64,000 bases of DNA from assembly GCF_000454065.1 (NCBI RefSeq), contig NZ_KE695654.1, forward strand, positions 268,772 through 332,771, in the 5' to 3' direction. Source of the DNA: Brevibacillus thermoruber 423. Lineage in GTDB: Bacteria; Bacillota; Bacilli; Brevibacillales; Brevibacillaceae. Positions 53,834 to 62,911 of the stretch are shown here, piece after piece (within the stretch, counting starts at the first letter, position 1; each line of letters begins with the position of its first letter). The notes beneath the pieces were generated by a model. That model searched no databases. It was not told where the DNA came from and worked only from the letters and a program-made list of their open reading frames with translations. The translations under genes were made by a program, and so were the position numbers.

Positions 53834-53870
53834 AAAAAAGCCACGCGGGAAAAAACAAGGCCCGCATGGC
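53834..53870 (-). terminator. Attenuator terminator in the hisS leader
   Basis: Minus strand: GCCATGCGGG (53861-53870) and CCCGCGTGGC (53840-53849) pair with one G-T pair around a T-rich loop, then TTTTTTG follows. It stands between the leader peptide and hisS, 28 bases before the hisS start codon. Confidence 0.85.
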
Positions 53871-53881
53871 TTTCGTTCACC

Positions 53882-53918
53882 CCGCAGGCACAAGCACAAA
53901 CAGCGCTTGCACCTGCGG
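53882..53918 (-). promoter_or_regulatory. Long hairpin of the hisS attenuator
   Basis: CCGCAGGTGCAAGCGC and GTGCTTGTGCCTGCGG (minus strand) form a 16-bp stem with three G-T pairs around a 5-base loop, directly upstream of the terminator. Its 5' arm can also pair partly with TGCGGG of the terminator's first arm, which would suit an antiterminator switch. Confidence 0.6.
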
Positions 53919-53948
53919 ATGGATTGCACGTCCACAGATACAAACGCT

Positions 53949-53993
53949 CTAATCGTGATGATGCAGTTGAAGGAATACGCGAAGACGCAGCAT
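53949..53993 (-). CDS. Histidine-rich leader peptide of hisS (attenuator)
   Basis: A 14-codon frame, ATG to TAG, reads MLRLRVFLQLHHHD with codons CAT CAT CAC for the three consecutive His. AGGAGG lies eight bases before its ATG, and a sigma-A promoter places the transcript start about 24 bases upstream. It is followed by a long hairpin and then an intrinsic terminator before hisS. This is the layout of ribosome-mediated attenuation: ribosomes stalling at His codons when charged tRNA-His is scarce would favour read-through. No T-box sequence (GGTGG...ACCGCG) is visible in the leader. Confidence 0.75.
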   Translation of the reverse strand: MLRLRVFLQLHHHD

Positions 53994-54023
53994 CGGTGCT
54001 TCCTCCTGACATGAATTTTTTCC

Positions 54024-54053
54024 ATCATACACCACCTGCCCGCCATCACGCAA
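54024..54053 (-). promoter_or_regulatory. Sigma-A promoter of the hisS leader
   Basis: Minus strand: TTGCGT (54048-54053), an 18-bp spacer, TATGAT (54024-54029). Confidence 0.6.
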
Positions 54054-54135
54054 GCCCGTTTTCCCCAACGCCGGTGCCCTCCCTGTTCCTGTTTGGGCGG
54101 CAGCCCTGTGCACTCCCGCCGGTGTCCCGCGCAAA

Positions 54136-54173
54136 CAAAAAGACTGCCGCGCCGAGACGCGGACAGTCTTTGT
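54136..54173 (-). terminator. Intrinsic terminator after pbuG
   Basis: AAAGACTGTCCGCG and CGCGGCAGTCTTT pair on the minus strand (one bulge) and run into TTTTTG. It separates pbuG from the hisS promoter. Confidence 0.8.
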
Positions 54174-54183
54174 GATTGTGTTT

Positions 54184-55554
54184 CTATTCCCGCAGCCAGA
54201 TGAAGTACGCCAAAAACACGAAGAAGAGCGCGTACATCACCGGATGCACTTCGCGGCCTTTGCCTTTCATCAGCTTGGTGATCGGGTAGACGATGAATCC
54301 GGCGGCGATCCCGGAAGCGATGCTGTAGGTCAGCGGCATCATCAGGATCGTCAGGAAGGCCGGGAACGCTTCCTCCATCTCGCTCCAGGCGATGTTCGCC
54401 ATGTGCGACGCCATCAGCACGCCGACGATGATCAGTGCCGGGGCCGTTACCGCAGGCGTGACCACGGCGAGAACCGGCGAGAAGAACAGCGACAGCAGGA
54501 ACAGCGCGCCCGTGACCACGGAGGCAAATCCGGTCCGTCCGCCGGCGGCTACGCCCGCAGCCGACTCAATGTAGCTGGTCGTCGTGGACGTGCCGAGCAC
54601 CGCACCGGCCATCCCGGCGATCGCGTCGGAAGCCAGGGCGCTGCCCGCACGCGGCAGTTTGCCGTCTTTCAACAGCCCCGCCTGGCTGGCCACACCCAGC
54701 AGCGTACCGGTCGCGTCAAAGAAGTCCACAAACAGGAACGTGAACACCACGATCAGCATCTTCATGCTGAACAGCGCGGAAAAATCGCCGAGGTACTGGA
54801 ACGCGGCGCCGAACGTAGGCGCCAGGCTCGGAGGCATGGAGACGATCTTCTCCGGCAGGCTGACCAGCCCGAAGATCATGCCGACGATGGCGGTCGTCAG
54901 CATGCCGATAAAAATGGCCGCGTTCACCTTGCGGGACATCAGCACCGCGGTGAGGATCAGACCGAATACGGCCAGGAGCGCGTTTTTCACCGCCACAATC
55001 TCTTCCGGTTTCATGCCTTCTTTGATCGTCAGATGGCCAAGCGAGACGAACGTTGCCGGATTGTCGACGATGATTCCGGCATTTTTCAGACCGATGAAGG
55101 CAATGAACAAACCAATCCCGGCCGATACCGCGTGTTTCAGCCCCTGCGGAATGGAGTTGACGATCGCTTCGCGGATGCCGGTCAGCGACAGCAGCAGGAA
55201 AATCGAGCAGGAGAGAAATACGCCGGCCAGCGCTTGCTGCCAGGGAATGCCCATCGTCAGCACGACGGTGTACGTAAAGAAGGCGTTCAGCCCCATGCCC
55301 GGCGCCTGCGCGATCGGCAGACGGCCGACGAAGGCCATCACCAGCGTCCCGATGGCGGCTGCCAGCGCGGTCGCGGTGAAGACGGCTCCGAATTCCGGAT
55401 AGTTCGCTTTCAGCTCCGGCGGCAGGTCCGCCCCGCTGAGCATGTACGGATTGACGGCCAGGATGTAGGCCATGGCCAAAAACGTGGTAATGCCGGCGAT
55501 CGTCTCGCGGCGGTAGTTGGTGCCCAGCTTGTCAAACTCAAAATACTTCCGCAC
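54184..55554 (-). CDS. pbuG: Guanine/hypoxanthine permease (NCS2, AzgA-like)
   Basis: The 456-residue protein has about 13 helices. The N-terminal KLGTNYRRETIAGITTFLAMAYILAVNP (about residues 8-35) and GMGLNAFFTYTVV near residue 85 are typical of the AzgA/PbuG branch, as is GTSTTTSYIESAAGVAAGGRTG. It imports guanine and hypoxanthine by proton symport. The start is GTG 55554 behind GGGGGG; upstream in-frame codons lie in the riboswitch leader. A guanine riboswitch and terminator control it. Confidence 0.92.
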   Translation of the reverse strand: MRKYFEFDKLGTNYRRETIAGITTFLAMAYILAVNPYMLSGADLPPELKANYPEFGAVFTATALAAAIGTLVMAFVGRLPIAQAPGMGLNAFFTYTVVLTMGIPWQQALAGVFLSCSIFLLLSLTGIREAIVNSIPQGLKHAVSAGIGLFIAFIGLKNAGIIVDNPATFVSLGHLTIKEGMKPEEIVAVKNALLAVFGLILTAVLMSRKVNAAIFIGMLTTAIVGMIFGLVSLPEKIVSMPPSLAPTFGAAFQYLGDFSALFSMKMLIVVFTFLFVDFFDATGTLLGVASQAGLLKDGKLPRAGSALASDAIAGMAGAVLGTSTTTSYIESAAGVAAGGRTGFASVVTGALFLLSLFFSPVLAVVTPAVTAPALIIVGVLMASHMANIAWSEMEEAFPAFLTILMMPLTYSIASGIAAGFIVYPITKLMKGKGREVHPVMYALFFVFLAYFIWLRE

Positions 55555-55595
55555 CGATAGGTCCCCCCAAGTCTTGTTTGCGGTTTGCGGCAAAT

Positions 55596-55627
55596 GAAAA
55601 AGGTCGAGGCGCAAGCAACGCCTCGAC
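55596..55627 (-). terminator. Riboswitch terminator of pbuG
   Basis: GTCGAGGCG and CGCCTCGAC pair (55603-55611 with 55619-55627) and the minus strand continues CTTTTTC. It is the expression platform of the riboswitch. Confidence 0.85.
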
Positions 55628-55693
55628 TCCGAACAAAACTCACCGGGCAAAACAGAATGATAAGATCTGCATACGTATCCCGTTGACGTTTCG

Positions 55694-55760
55694 TTCGTAG
55701 CCAGGCCGTTTACGGCGGCCTCGTAGAAACTCCCGAGCCATATTCTCGGGATTATACGAA
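55694..55760 (-). promoter_or_regulatory. Guanine (purine) riboswitch upstream of pbuG
   Basis: Minus strand: TTCGTATAATCCCGAGAA opens the aptamer; P1 pairs TTCGTA with TACGAA, P2 CCCGAG with CTCGGG, and P3 GCCG-rich arms follow. The TTTCTAC core is present and the specificity base in GGCTACGAA is C, indicating guanine/hypoxanthine. Confidence 0.92.
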
Positions 55761-55788
55761 CCTTCTTCTTTACCTGTTCACAACGAGA

Positions 55789-55817
55789 AGTGTACCAGGA
55801 AGAATGATCGATGTCAA
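55789..55817 (-). promoter_or_regulatory. Sigma-A promoter of pbuG
   Basis: Minus strand: TTGACA (55812-55817), a 17-bp spacer, TACACT (55789-55794), about 28 bp before the riboswitch. Confidence 0.75.
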
Positions 55818-55861
55818 CGGAAAATACGAACATTAAAATTTTCTTATCGTTTAATATGCGG

Positions 55862-57400
55862 TTATTCCCACTCGATGGTAGCCGGCGGCTTGGAGGTGAT
55901 GTCGTACACGACGCGGTTGACGTTCTCCACCTCGTTTACGATGCGGGTCGAAATCCTCTCCAGCACGTCCCACGGAATGCGCGCCCAGTCCGCCGTCATG
56001 CCGTCGATCGAGGTGACCGCGCGGATGCCCACCGTGTAGGAGTAGGTGCGGACGTCGCCCATGACGCCCACGCTCTTCATGTCGGGCAGCGCCGTAAAGT
56101 ACTGCCAGATTTCCCGGTCCAGGCCGGCTTTGGCAATCTCTTCGCGCAGGATGGCGTCCGATTCCCGAACGATCTCCAGCTTTTCTTCCGTCACTTCGCC
56201 CAGAACGCGAATGCCCAGGCCCGGTCCCGGGAACGGTTGGCGCCATACGATTTCGTCCGGCAGCCCCAGTTCGGTCCCCAGCTTGCGCACTTCGTCCTTG
56301 AACAGTGTTTTCAGCGGTTCAATGAGCTTGAACTTCATGTCTTCCGGCAGGCCGCCCACGTTGTGGTGGGACTTGATCGTGTGGGCCGTCGCCGTTCCGC
56401 TCTCAACGATGTCGGTATACAGCGTGCCCTGCGCCAGGAACTCCATGTCGGTCAGCTTGGACGCTTCTTCGTCAAAGACGTAAATGAACTCGTTGCCGAT
56501 GATCTTGCGCTTCTGCTCCGGATCGGTCACGCCTTTCAGCTTGTCGAGGAAGCGGCGGCGTGCGTCAATTTTGATCACGCGCATGGAGAACTTCTCGGCG
56601 AACGTCTCCATGACGCTTTCCGCTTCTCCCTTGCGCAGCAGGCCGTGATCCACGAACATGCAGGTCAACTGGTCGCCGATCGCTTTGTGGATCAGCGCCG
56701 CCACGACGGAGGAGTCGACCCCGCCGCTCAGCGCGCACAGCACTTTCTTGTCGCCCACGGTTTCGCGGATGCGCTTGATCTCGTCCTCGATAAACGTGGT
56801 CATGCTCCAGGTGCCTTCACAGCCGCAGATGTTAAACAGGAAGTTGGCAATAAACTCGTTTCCTTTTACCGTATGGCGCACTTCCGGGTGGAACTGCACG
56901 CCGTACAGCTTGCGCTCCGGATGGCTGATCGCCGCCACCGGGCAGCTCTCGCTGACCGCGTCCACGCGGAACCCTTCCGGCAGCTCCACCACTTTGTCGG
57001 AGTGGCTCATCCAGACGATTTCGGTTTCGTCCCACTTCTCATAGAGGCTGTGCGGCTGCTGCAGGCGAAGCTCCGCTTTGCCGTACTCGCGCTTCCCGGC
57101 GCGCTCCACCTTGCCGGCAAGCATGTGGCTCATCAACTGCATGCCGTAGCAGATGCCCAGAAGCGGCACGCCCAGATCAAAAATGGCCGGATCCACCTTG
57201 GGCGCCCCTTCTTCGTACACGCTGGCAGGACCGCCGGAGAAAATAATCCCCTTCGGCTGCATCTCCTTGATTTTTTCCACCGGCGTATTGTAGGGCAGCA
57301 GCTCGCTGTACACGCCCAGGTCGCGAACGCGCCGCGCGATCAACTGATTGTACTGCCCTCCAAAATCCAGAACGACGACCATTTCCATTGGCTTGTCCAT
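55862..57400 (-). CDS. guaA: GMP synthase (glutamine-hydrolysing)
   Basis: The 512-residue enzyme makes GMP from XMP. It has an N-terminal class I amidotransferase domain with nucleophile Cys 84 (GICYGMQL), His 172 and Glu 174 (QFHPEV), then an ATP-pyrophosphatase domain with the PP-loop SGGVDSS (226-232), and the C-terminal dimer domain ending [15 protein letters not shown] precedes the ATG. It is controlled by its own guanine riboswitch. Confidence 0.97.
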   Translation of the reverse strand: MDKPMEMVVVLDFGGQYNQLIARRVRDLGVYSELLPYNTPVEKIKEMQPKGIIFSGGPASVYEEGAPKVDPAIFDLGVPLLGICYGMQLMSHMLAGKVERAGKREYGKAELRLQQPHSLYEKWDETEIVWMSHSDKVVELPEGFRVDAVSESCPVAAISHPERKLYGVQFHPEVRHTVKGNEFIANFLFNICGCEGTWSMTTFIEDEIKRIRETVGDKKVLCALSGGVDSSVVAALIHKAIGDQLTCMFVDHGLLRKGEAESVMETFAEKFSMRVIKIDARRRFLDKLKGVTDPEQKRKIIGNEFIYVFDEEASKLTDMEFLAQGTLYTDIVESGTATAHTIKSHHNVGGLPEDMKFKLIEPLKTLFKDEVRKLGTELGLPDEIVWRQPFPGPGLGIRVLGEVTEEKLEIVRESDAILREEIAKAGLDREIWQYFTALPDMKSVGVMGDVRTYSYTVGIRAVTSIDGMTADWARIPWDVLERISTRIVNEVENVNRVVYDITSKPPATIEWE

Positions 57401-57487
57401 GTATATCCTCCTTCTCCTGTTTACGCCAGGTTGTCACCGGAAGTTTCCACCCTGCCCTCGGATGTACGACCCGCTCAGGTCCGGCAC

Positions 57488-57540
57488 CAAAAAAACCGGG
57501 ACTGTCGCCTCCGGTTTACCGACGCGGAGGCAGAGTCCCA
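57488..57540 (-). terminator. Riboswitch terminator of guaA
   Basis: Minus strand: GGGACTCTGCCTCCG pairs with CGGAGGCGACAGTCCC (small internal mismatches), followed by GGTTTTTTT. Confidence 0.85.
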
Positions 57541-57589
57541 GTTTGTGTACACTTGTGCGGTTGCATGTACAAAAATCCGAAGTCCTCTC

Positions 57590-57656
57590 CTCGTAGTCGC
57601 TCGATTTACGGTCGAGCGGTAGAAACTTTCAGGCCCTATCCCTGAGATTATACGAG
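57590..57656 (-). promoter_or_regulatory. Guanine (purine) riboswitch upstream of guaA
   Basis: Minus strand: CTCGTATAATCTCAGGGA opens the aptamer; P1 pairs CTCGTA with TACGAG; TTTCTACC and the GCTCGA/TCGAGC P3 arms follow; the junction GACTACGAG carries the guanine-specific C. Confidence 0.94.
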
Positions 57657-57670
57657 TCTCATTGAAGGTC

Positions 57671-57699
57671 ATTCTAACAGACTGCGGGTGAATGATCAA
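57671..57699 (-). promoter_or_regulatory. Promoter of guaA
   Basis: Minus strand: TTGATC (57694-57699), a 17-bp spacer ending TGT, TAGAAT (57671-57676): an extended -10 promoter. Confidence 0.65.
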
Positions 57700-59933
57700 G
57701 GTTTCAGTTGACGGGTAAGCCGTTCGATCACCTGTTCCGCCACTGCGCGGGCCTTGTCCTCGATTTCCTTGTAGCCGTACAGCATGCGCTCGTACAAGTT
57801 GGTCAGGTACCACAGGTCCTGCCGCTTGTCGCCGGAGATCGTCAGGCGGCCGACGTATTCGCGCAAGGTTTCTCCCTGGCCGCGACGGCTGTAGAGGTGC
57901 TCCATCAACCGCAGCAGCAGCTTGTAGCGATCCCCGTACCGGTCGTTCGGATAGCTGCTCATCTGGCGCTGCAGCCACCAGACGGCGATGTCCCGCCTGC
58001 GCTTCCAGGCCACCGCCCCGCCCACAGCCAGCAGTCCCAGTCCAAACGCGTACACCTGCCACGGAATGCGAATCGACGGGCTTGGCGTGCCATCCGCTCC
58101 TTCCAGCTCGTCAAGCCGTCCGTCTTTCCGATCCTCGGCCGTCGTTCCGCCAAGATCGGGCAGCGGGAGCGGCGCTTGCTGCTCCGTCGTCTGCCTGTCG
58201 TATTTCACGCGGATCGGCGACAAAAACGTGCTGGTGGCCTCAAACGGGATCCAGCCGTGACCCGGGAAGTACACTTCCACCCACGAGTGGGCGTCCTTGT
58301 TGCGCACTTCCAGCAGTTCGTTCCCGTTGCCGTCGCTACCGATCCGATGACCGGGGGCAAAGCCTTTTACCCAGCGCGCGGGGATGCCGATCGTCCGCAG
58401 CATCACCGCCATCGAGGTGGAAAAGTGATCGCAGTACCCCCTGCGGGTCTCAAACAGGAACTGGTCGACGAAGTCTTGGCCCGGCGCGGGCACAGGCACG
58501 TCCTTGGTCTCGTATTTATATTCTCCGCTGGAGCGCAGGTAATTCTCGATGGCGCGCACCTTTTCGTACGGCGTTTTCGCGTCCTTGGTCACCTGTTGGG
58601 CCAGTTCGCGGATTCTCGGCGGCAGGTGGTCGGGAAGCTGCAGATAGCGCCGCTTGATCTCTTCGGGATAGTCGGTGCCCGCCTGAACCATCGCCTTTTC
58701 GCTGATGATCGGCACTTCCGCCACCAGTTGGTAATTGTCCAGCTTCAACAGCTGCGTATGGGGGCCCACCAGCGCTTCCCCTCCGGACTGCTTCAGCAGT
58801 CTGATCGTGCCGTTCCGCACTTCCACCTGCTGATGTTCCTTGTCGTACACCAGCGTCGCCCTCGACGGGGTGTAGTCCGTCAGTTGTTTCAACTGCCCCG
58901 GGTAAAAGACGGTCGGAAACTTCGGCCCCTGGAATTCCAGCGAAGCCTTCACCTCTTTCGTCTCCATCCCCTCAAACAGCGCGTGGGTCCACCGATACGT
59001 TTTCGGGTCCAGGATCGCTTCGAACTCCCGGTCCCCCTTCTGCCACCCGTTCCCCGTATAGACGTCTTTGGAATCGCCGCGCCAATAGGAGCGTTCATTG
59101 GTAATGGCCACGAACACCACGGTCTCGTCCAGCGTAAACGGACCGCCCAGGTGCTCGTCGTTGTTGTCGTACCCCACCTTTTTCATCACCCCGGCCCCGA
59201 GACCGCTCCCCTCTCCGGTGAGAAACGCGATCGGGTCCGGCCAGGCAGCCTCCTTTTTCGGCGCCGCGCAGGCGATGCCGACGGTGACCGCCACAATCAG
59301 CACCGGTGCCATCAAGGAGCTCCACAGCGTCCAGCGCCTACCGCCGGTAATGGGCGCCTTGTTGGCCATGGCGAACAGATGGGTGACGGCCAACAGCAAA
59401 AATCCGTACACCAGCGTGCGGATGATCCCCCCGTCCGCTTCATACGGCATGAACGTATCCAGCACAGCCAGGTACAGCTCGGTCAAAAAGACGAACCAGA
59501 GCCCCTGCCGCTGTTCCAGCACCAGATACGACAGCATCGAGATCAACACTGCGAGGAGCAGATCAAACAGCGCATTGCGCGAGATCGGCGACATGGACGT
59601 CCACTCCTGCTGAAACGCCAGCGGCAGGTCGTGCACGACCCGGACGAACAGCTCCCTCAGCCATTGCCCATCAAAAAACGGGGTGACAAAAAAACCGTCG
59701 TGCAAAATCACCAGGAGGCCCACCAGCTTGACCGGAAACGTCAGCCAGCGGTACGGCACCACCAGGTCGATCAGAAGAACGCCAGCCGCAATCGCGTAAA
59801 ACGGCCACAGGGTGCCGGTGTCTGTCAGCTCCTGAAGCGGCAGCAGCCACTCCCGCAGCATGAGAAACAAGAGCAGCGCCGCGATCCACTCGAATCCTTT
59901 GGGACGCTTCCATACGCTCACGACGTCATGCAC
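57696..59933 (-). CDS. TgpA-like transmembrane transglutaminase-fold protein
   Basis: The 745-residue protein has six N-terminal helices (about residues 17-215), an extracytoplasmic transglutaminase-like cysteine-peptidase fold with Cys in RRGYCDHFS, His in DAHSWVEVYF and the following Asp/Glu region, another helix (about 635-655) and a cytosolic DUF4129-like tail. It follows DUF58 and MoxR genes, the standard partners. The module may act on surface proteins or in stress response; the substrate is unknown. Confidence 0.9.
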   Translation of the reverse strand: MHDVVSVWKRPKGFEWIAALLLFLMLREWLLPLQELTDTGTLWPFYAIAAGVLLIDLVVPYRWLTFPVKLVGLLVILHDGFFVTPFFDGQWLRELFVRVVHDLPLAFQQEWTSMSPISRNALFDLLLAVLISMLSYLVLEQRQGLWFVFLTELYLAVLDTFMPYEADGGIIRTLVYGFLLLAVTHLFAMANKAPITGGRRWTLWSSLMAPVLIVAVTVGIACAAPKKEAAWPDPIAFLTGEGSGLGAGVMKKVGYDNNDEHLGGPFTLDETVVFVAITNERSYWRGDSKDVYTGNGWQKGDREFEAILDPKTYRWTHALFEGMETKEVKASLEFQGPKFPTVFYPGQLKQLTDYTPSRATLVYDKEHQQVEVRNGTIRLLKQSGGEALVGPHTQLLKLDNYQLVAEVPIISEKAMVQAGTDYPEEIKRRYLQLPDHLPPRIRELAQQVTKDAKTPYEKVRAIENYLRSSGEYKYETKDVPVPAPGQDFVDQFLFETRRGYCDHFSTSMAVMLRTIGIPARWVKGFAPGHRIGSDGNGNELLEVRNKDAHSWVEVYFPGHGWIPFEATSTFLSPIRVKYDRQTTEQQAPLPLPDLGGTTAEDRKDGRLDELEGADGTPSPSIRIPWQVYAFGLGLLAVGGAVAWKRRRDIAVWWLQRQMSSYPNDRYGDRYKLLLRLMEHLYSRRGQGETLREYVGRLTISGDKRQDLWYLTNLYERMLYGYKEIEDKARAVAEQVIERLTRQLKP

Positions 59934-61134
59934 CTCCGATCCGCTTCCACTCTTCGAAATCGCTCATCGGCACCGACTTGCAGGTGACCCTGCCCGAAGC
60001 CAGCAGCCGCAGGGCCTGCTTCTCTTCGAGCGTCAACAGGGGATCGGCGTGCACATACAGCAGATGGACGCGCCGGCCCCGCTGGGACAACTGCGTCAGA
60101 AGGGCGACCAGCGCCTTGTCGAGGCGGGCCGTGATCACCGTCAGGGTCACGCCCGGCGGCTGTTCCAGCGCTTCCCGGCTGAGGATGCGGACAAACGAGT
60201 CCGTCCCCTCCGGCATGACGCGGGCCAACTGGTCAAATACCCGGAAAAAGTGGGCCGGGGAACAGGCCGGAGGAATGGCCACCCGGTCCTTTTGCTTGTA
60301 CACCAATCCGTAGTGATACTGGTTGCGGTTGGCGTACGCGGTCAGGCTGGCCGTCAGTTTGACCGCCGTTTCAAACAATTGAGGTGGCTTGTTCCGGTAG
60401 CGCTCTTTTTCCACGTCGAGAAAGAACACGACCTGGTTCATCGCCTGGTGCTCGAATTCCTTGGTCTTCAGCCCGGTTCCCCTGGCCGACGCCCGCCAAT
60501 GAATCTGGCTCAGCCGATCCCCGCGCTGATAGTCCCGGACGCCCCGCACCGCCGCTACATCATCCGAATGGCGGTGCGAGACGTGAACCGTCCCGCTGAA
60601 GTTGCCGTCTCCCAACGACCAGTTCGTCAGCTCCCGGTAACGGGGATAGACCAAAAAGTCGTTGAAGAGGGGATACGTTCTTCGTCGCTCGATAAACCCG
60701 AAAAAGTCCCCGCCACAGATGACGCACGCTTGCAGGTGATAGTAGCCGCGCGGCAGTCCCGGGATGACGTAGCGAAACTCCACGCTGCGCTTGAACCAGG
60801 GAAAGATGAGCTGACGGTGCGGCTCGAACACGCCGGCCAGCCGGTCGGGCAGCGGTTCGATCACCATGTTCCAGCCCAGCGGGAACCAGATCCTTCGCTT
60901 TAGCCGGACCGTCACGATCACGTCCTCCCCTTCCCGCAAGCGAGTACGGTCGATTTCACGTTCAACCTCAAGGCCGGCGAACATGAGAAAATAGGCAAGC
61001 AGCTCGTACGCCAAAAAAACCAGGCTGCTGTAGAACAAAAACCAACTGGCAAAACCGCCCTGAAACTTGGCAAACGCGTAAGTGGTCACGATCAACGCAA
61101 TTGCCTTGATCTTCCCGGATGTCCATTCTTTCAT
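59926..61134 (-). CDS. DUF58-domain membrane protein
   Basis: The 402-residue protein has two helices near the N-terminus (about 9-48) and a DUF58 domain with the signature YQRGDRLSQIHWRASARGTGL (split over about 200-222), then a vWA-like C-terminal fold. It is encoded between moxR-type and transglutaminase genes and overlaps the latter by eight bases. ATG 61134 is preferred, with AGGCGGTG six bases upstream. Such proteins are thought to be chaperoned by the MoxR ATPase. Confidence 0.9.
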   Translation of the reverse strand: MKEWTSGKIKAIALIVTTYAFAKFQGGFASWFLFYSSLVFLAYELLAYFLMFAGLEVEREIDRTRLREGEDVIVTVRLKRRIWFPLGWNMVIEPLPDRLAGVFEPHRQLIFPWFKRSVEFRYVIPGLPRGYYHLQACVICGGDFFGFIERRRTYPLFNDFLVYPRYRELTNWSLGDGNFSGTVHVSHRHSDDVAAVRGVRDYQRGDRLSQIHWRASARGTGLKTKEFEHQAMNQVVFFLDVEKERYRNKPPQLFETAVKLTASLTAYANRNQYHYGLVYKQKDRVAIPPACSPAHFFRVFDQLARVMPEGTDSFVRILSREALEQPPGVTLTVITARLDKALVALLTQLSQRGRRVHLLYVHADPLLTLEEKQALRLLASGRVTCKSVPMSDFEEWKRIGGA

Positions 61135-61148
61135 ACGCGTCACCGCCT

Positions 61149-62102
61149 CTAGCTGACCGGCACGCGGGTTTCCGACAGGATAGCGGACAGAATCCGGTCG
61201 ATCGTCGCTCCTTCCAGACGCGCCTCCGGTTTGAGAATGATCCGGTGGGCAAAGGTCACAGGCACCAGTTCCTTCACGTCATCGGGAATGACATAATCCC
61301 GGCCGCGCACGAACGCCAGCGCCTGCACGGCTCGGAACAGCGCCAGCGCGCCCCGCGGGCTGACGCCGAGGTAGACCTGGTGATGATCGCGCGTCCGGTG
61401 GCACAGGCGAACGATATACTCCTTGACCGCCTCCGACACCTTGACGGCGGCAGCCTGGCGCTGCAGGACGGCCAGATCGTCCGCAGTCATCACCGGCTCC
61501 AGGTGTTCCAACGGATTGGTTTCGGCAAAGCGGTTCAGCATGCGCATTTCTTCGTCCACCGTGGGATAGCCCAGGCGAAGCTGCAGGAGAAAACGGTCCA
61601 ACTGCGCCTCCGGCAGCGGGAAGGTTCCTTCGTATTCCAGGGGGTTTTGCGTCGCCATGACAAAAAACGGCTCAGCCAACCGATACGTCACCCCGTCTAC
61701 CGTTACCGAGCGCTCTTCCATCGCTTCCAGTAAGGCCGACTGGGTTTTGGGCGATGTCCGGTTAATCTCGTCGGCCAAAATCACATTGGCGAAGATGGGA
61801 CCGGGACGGAACTCGAATTCCATGCTCTTTTGATTGAAGATCGCCACCCCCGTCACGTCCGTCGGCAGCAGATCGGGCGTAAACTGGATGCGCTTGAAGT
61901 CCCCCCCGATCGAGCGGGCCAACGCGCGGACCAGCATGGTCTTGCCGACACCCGGAACGTCTTCCAGCAAAACGTGGCCGTTTGCCAAGATGGCCGTCAC
62001 GCATAATTCAATGATCGACCGCTTGCCGATCAGCACTTTTTCGATATTTCCAATCAACTTTTCCACAGCAGGATGAGGCTGCTCCAATTTGATTTGATTC
62101 AT
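61149..62102 (-). CDS. MoxR-family AAA+ ATPase
   Basis: The 317-residue AAA+ protein has Walker A VPGVGKTMLVRA (Gly-Lys-Thr 53-55), Walker B VILADEINR (Asp-Glu 111-112) and sensor 1 MATQNPLEYEGTFPLPEAQLD (split about 160-180). ATG 62102 is chosen over an upstream GTG lacking a ribosome binding site. It heads the MoxR-DUF58-transglutaminase operon. The 230 bases upstream of it to the tRNA cluster contain no gene. Confidence 0.92.
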   Translation of the reverse strand: MNQIKLEQPHPAVEKLIGNIEKVLIGKRSIIELCVTAILANGHVLLEDVPGVGKTMLVRALARSIGGDFKRIQFTPDLLPTDVTGVAIFNQKSMEFEFRPGPIFANVILADEINRTSPKTQSALLEAMEERSVTVDGVTYRLAEPFFVMATQNPLEYEGTFPLPEAQLDRFLLQLRLGYPTVDEEMRMLNRFAETNPLEHLEPVMTADDLAVLQRQAAAVKVSEAVKEYIVRLCHRTRDHHQVYLGVSPRGALALFRAVQALAFVRGRDYVIPDDVKELVPVTFAHRIILKPEARLEGATIDRILSAILSETRVPVS

Positions 62103-62281
62103 GGATGACACAACTCCTGTTCCCACGTTATCGTCCAGTTACGGCAATAGCGATGGCCTGCCGCTTGTCTTGATCATCCGGAGGCTTCCGTCGAGGAAAC
62201 CTACTCCTAAGGTACTGGATCACTCTGGAAGATACAAGGAAAAATTCGTTAATAGTTGTAAAATTGAGAAACCGCCTATAG

Positions 62282-62310
62282 AAAAAAAGAGTAGGAAGAT
62301 CTCCTACTCT
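62282..62310 (-). terminator. Intrinsic terminator of the tRNA operon
   Basis: AGAGTAGGA (62288-62296) pairs exactly with TCCTACTCT (62302-62310); the minus strand continues TTTTTTTC. Confidence 0.9.
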
Positions 62311-62331
62311 GCGGTTCGATATGCAATGTTA

Positions 62332-62408
62332 TGGCGTGCCCTGAGAGATTCGAACTCCCGACCTTTTGATTCGTAGTCAAACGCTCTATCCAGCTGAGCT
62401 AAGGGCAC
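62332..62408 (-). tRNA. tRNA-Arg (ACG)
   Basis: Cloverleaf with anticodon loop CTACGAA, acceptor GTGCCC/GGGCAC and encoded CCA. It is the last gene of the cluster before the terminator. Confidence 0.96.
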
Positions 62409-62458
62409 ACAAGCAACTGTCTCTCCGACCGACACGCGTGGACAGAGAGTAGAAAAAA

Positions 62459-62534
62459 TGGAGCGGACGACGGGTCTCGAACCCGCGACCTTCGCCTTGG
62501 CAAGGCGACGCTCTACCAATTGAGCTACGTCCGC
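62459..62534 (-). tRNA. tRNA-Gly (GCC)
   Basis: Cloverleaf with anticodon loop TTGCCAA and encoded CCA; acceptor GCGGAC/GTCCGC. The 136-base gap to the next tRNA holds only a short palindrome (TATCACAGTGATA). Confidence 0.96.
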
Positions 62535-62670
62535 ATCGTTTCGTAATTATGATGAAAAGATTTAGTACAGCACAGCCAACGCAGGCGACTCTTCCAGAAG
62601 AAGATGCTGGTCCTTGCTGTATCACAGTGATAAAAGGCTTGCACTGTCCGCAAACCTTCCCGATCTGCTA

Positions 62671-62753
62671 TGGTGCGGGTGAAGGGACTTGAACCCCCAC
62701 GGTTGCCCGCCAGAACCTAAATCTGGTGCGTCTGCCAATTCCGCCACACCCGC
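62671..62753 (-). tRNA. tRNA-Leu (TAG)
   Basis: Class II tRNA with a CGG/CCG variable arm; anticodon loop TTTAGGT; encoded CCA. Confidence 0.95.
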
Positions 62754-62828
62754 ATGCGTCATGGGGTCCCCGCAAAGCAAACGGAAGATGCGCGAGTACA
62801 TTGCTCACTTGTGGGGTTGTAAAAAAAC

Positions 62829-62904
62829 TGGTGAGCCATGAAGGACTCGAACCTTCGACCCTCTGATTAAAAGTCAGATGCTCTACCAACTGAGCTAATG
62901 GCTC
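62829..62904 (-). tRNA. tRNA-Lys (TTT)
   Basis: Anticodon loop CTTTTAA; acceptor GAGCCAT/ATGGCTC; encoded CCA. Confidence 0.96.
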
Positions 62905-62911
62905 ATGAACA

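Noticed and set aside
53807..54060. T-box riboswitch before hisS
   Set aside because: The leader lacks the GGTGG...ACCGCG T-box core; the His-codon leader peptide explains the terminator better.
62127..62331. Possible promoter for the MoxR operon
   Set aside because: TTTACA is present on the minus strand but no acceptable -10 lies at 16-18 bp, so it is not called.
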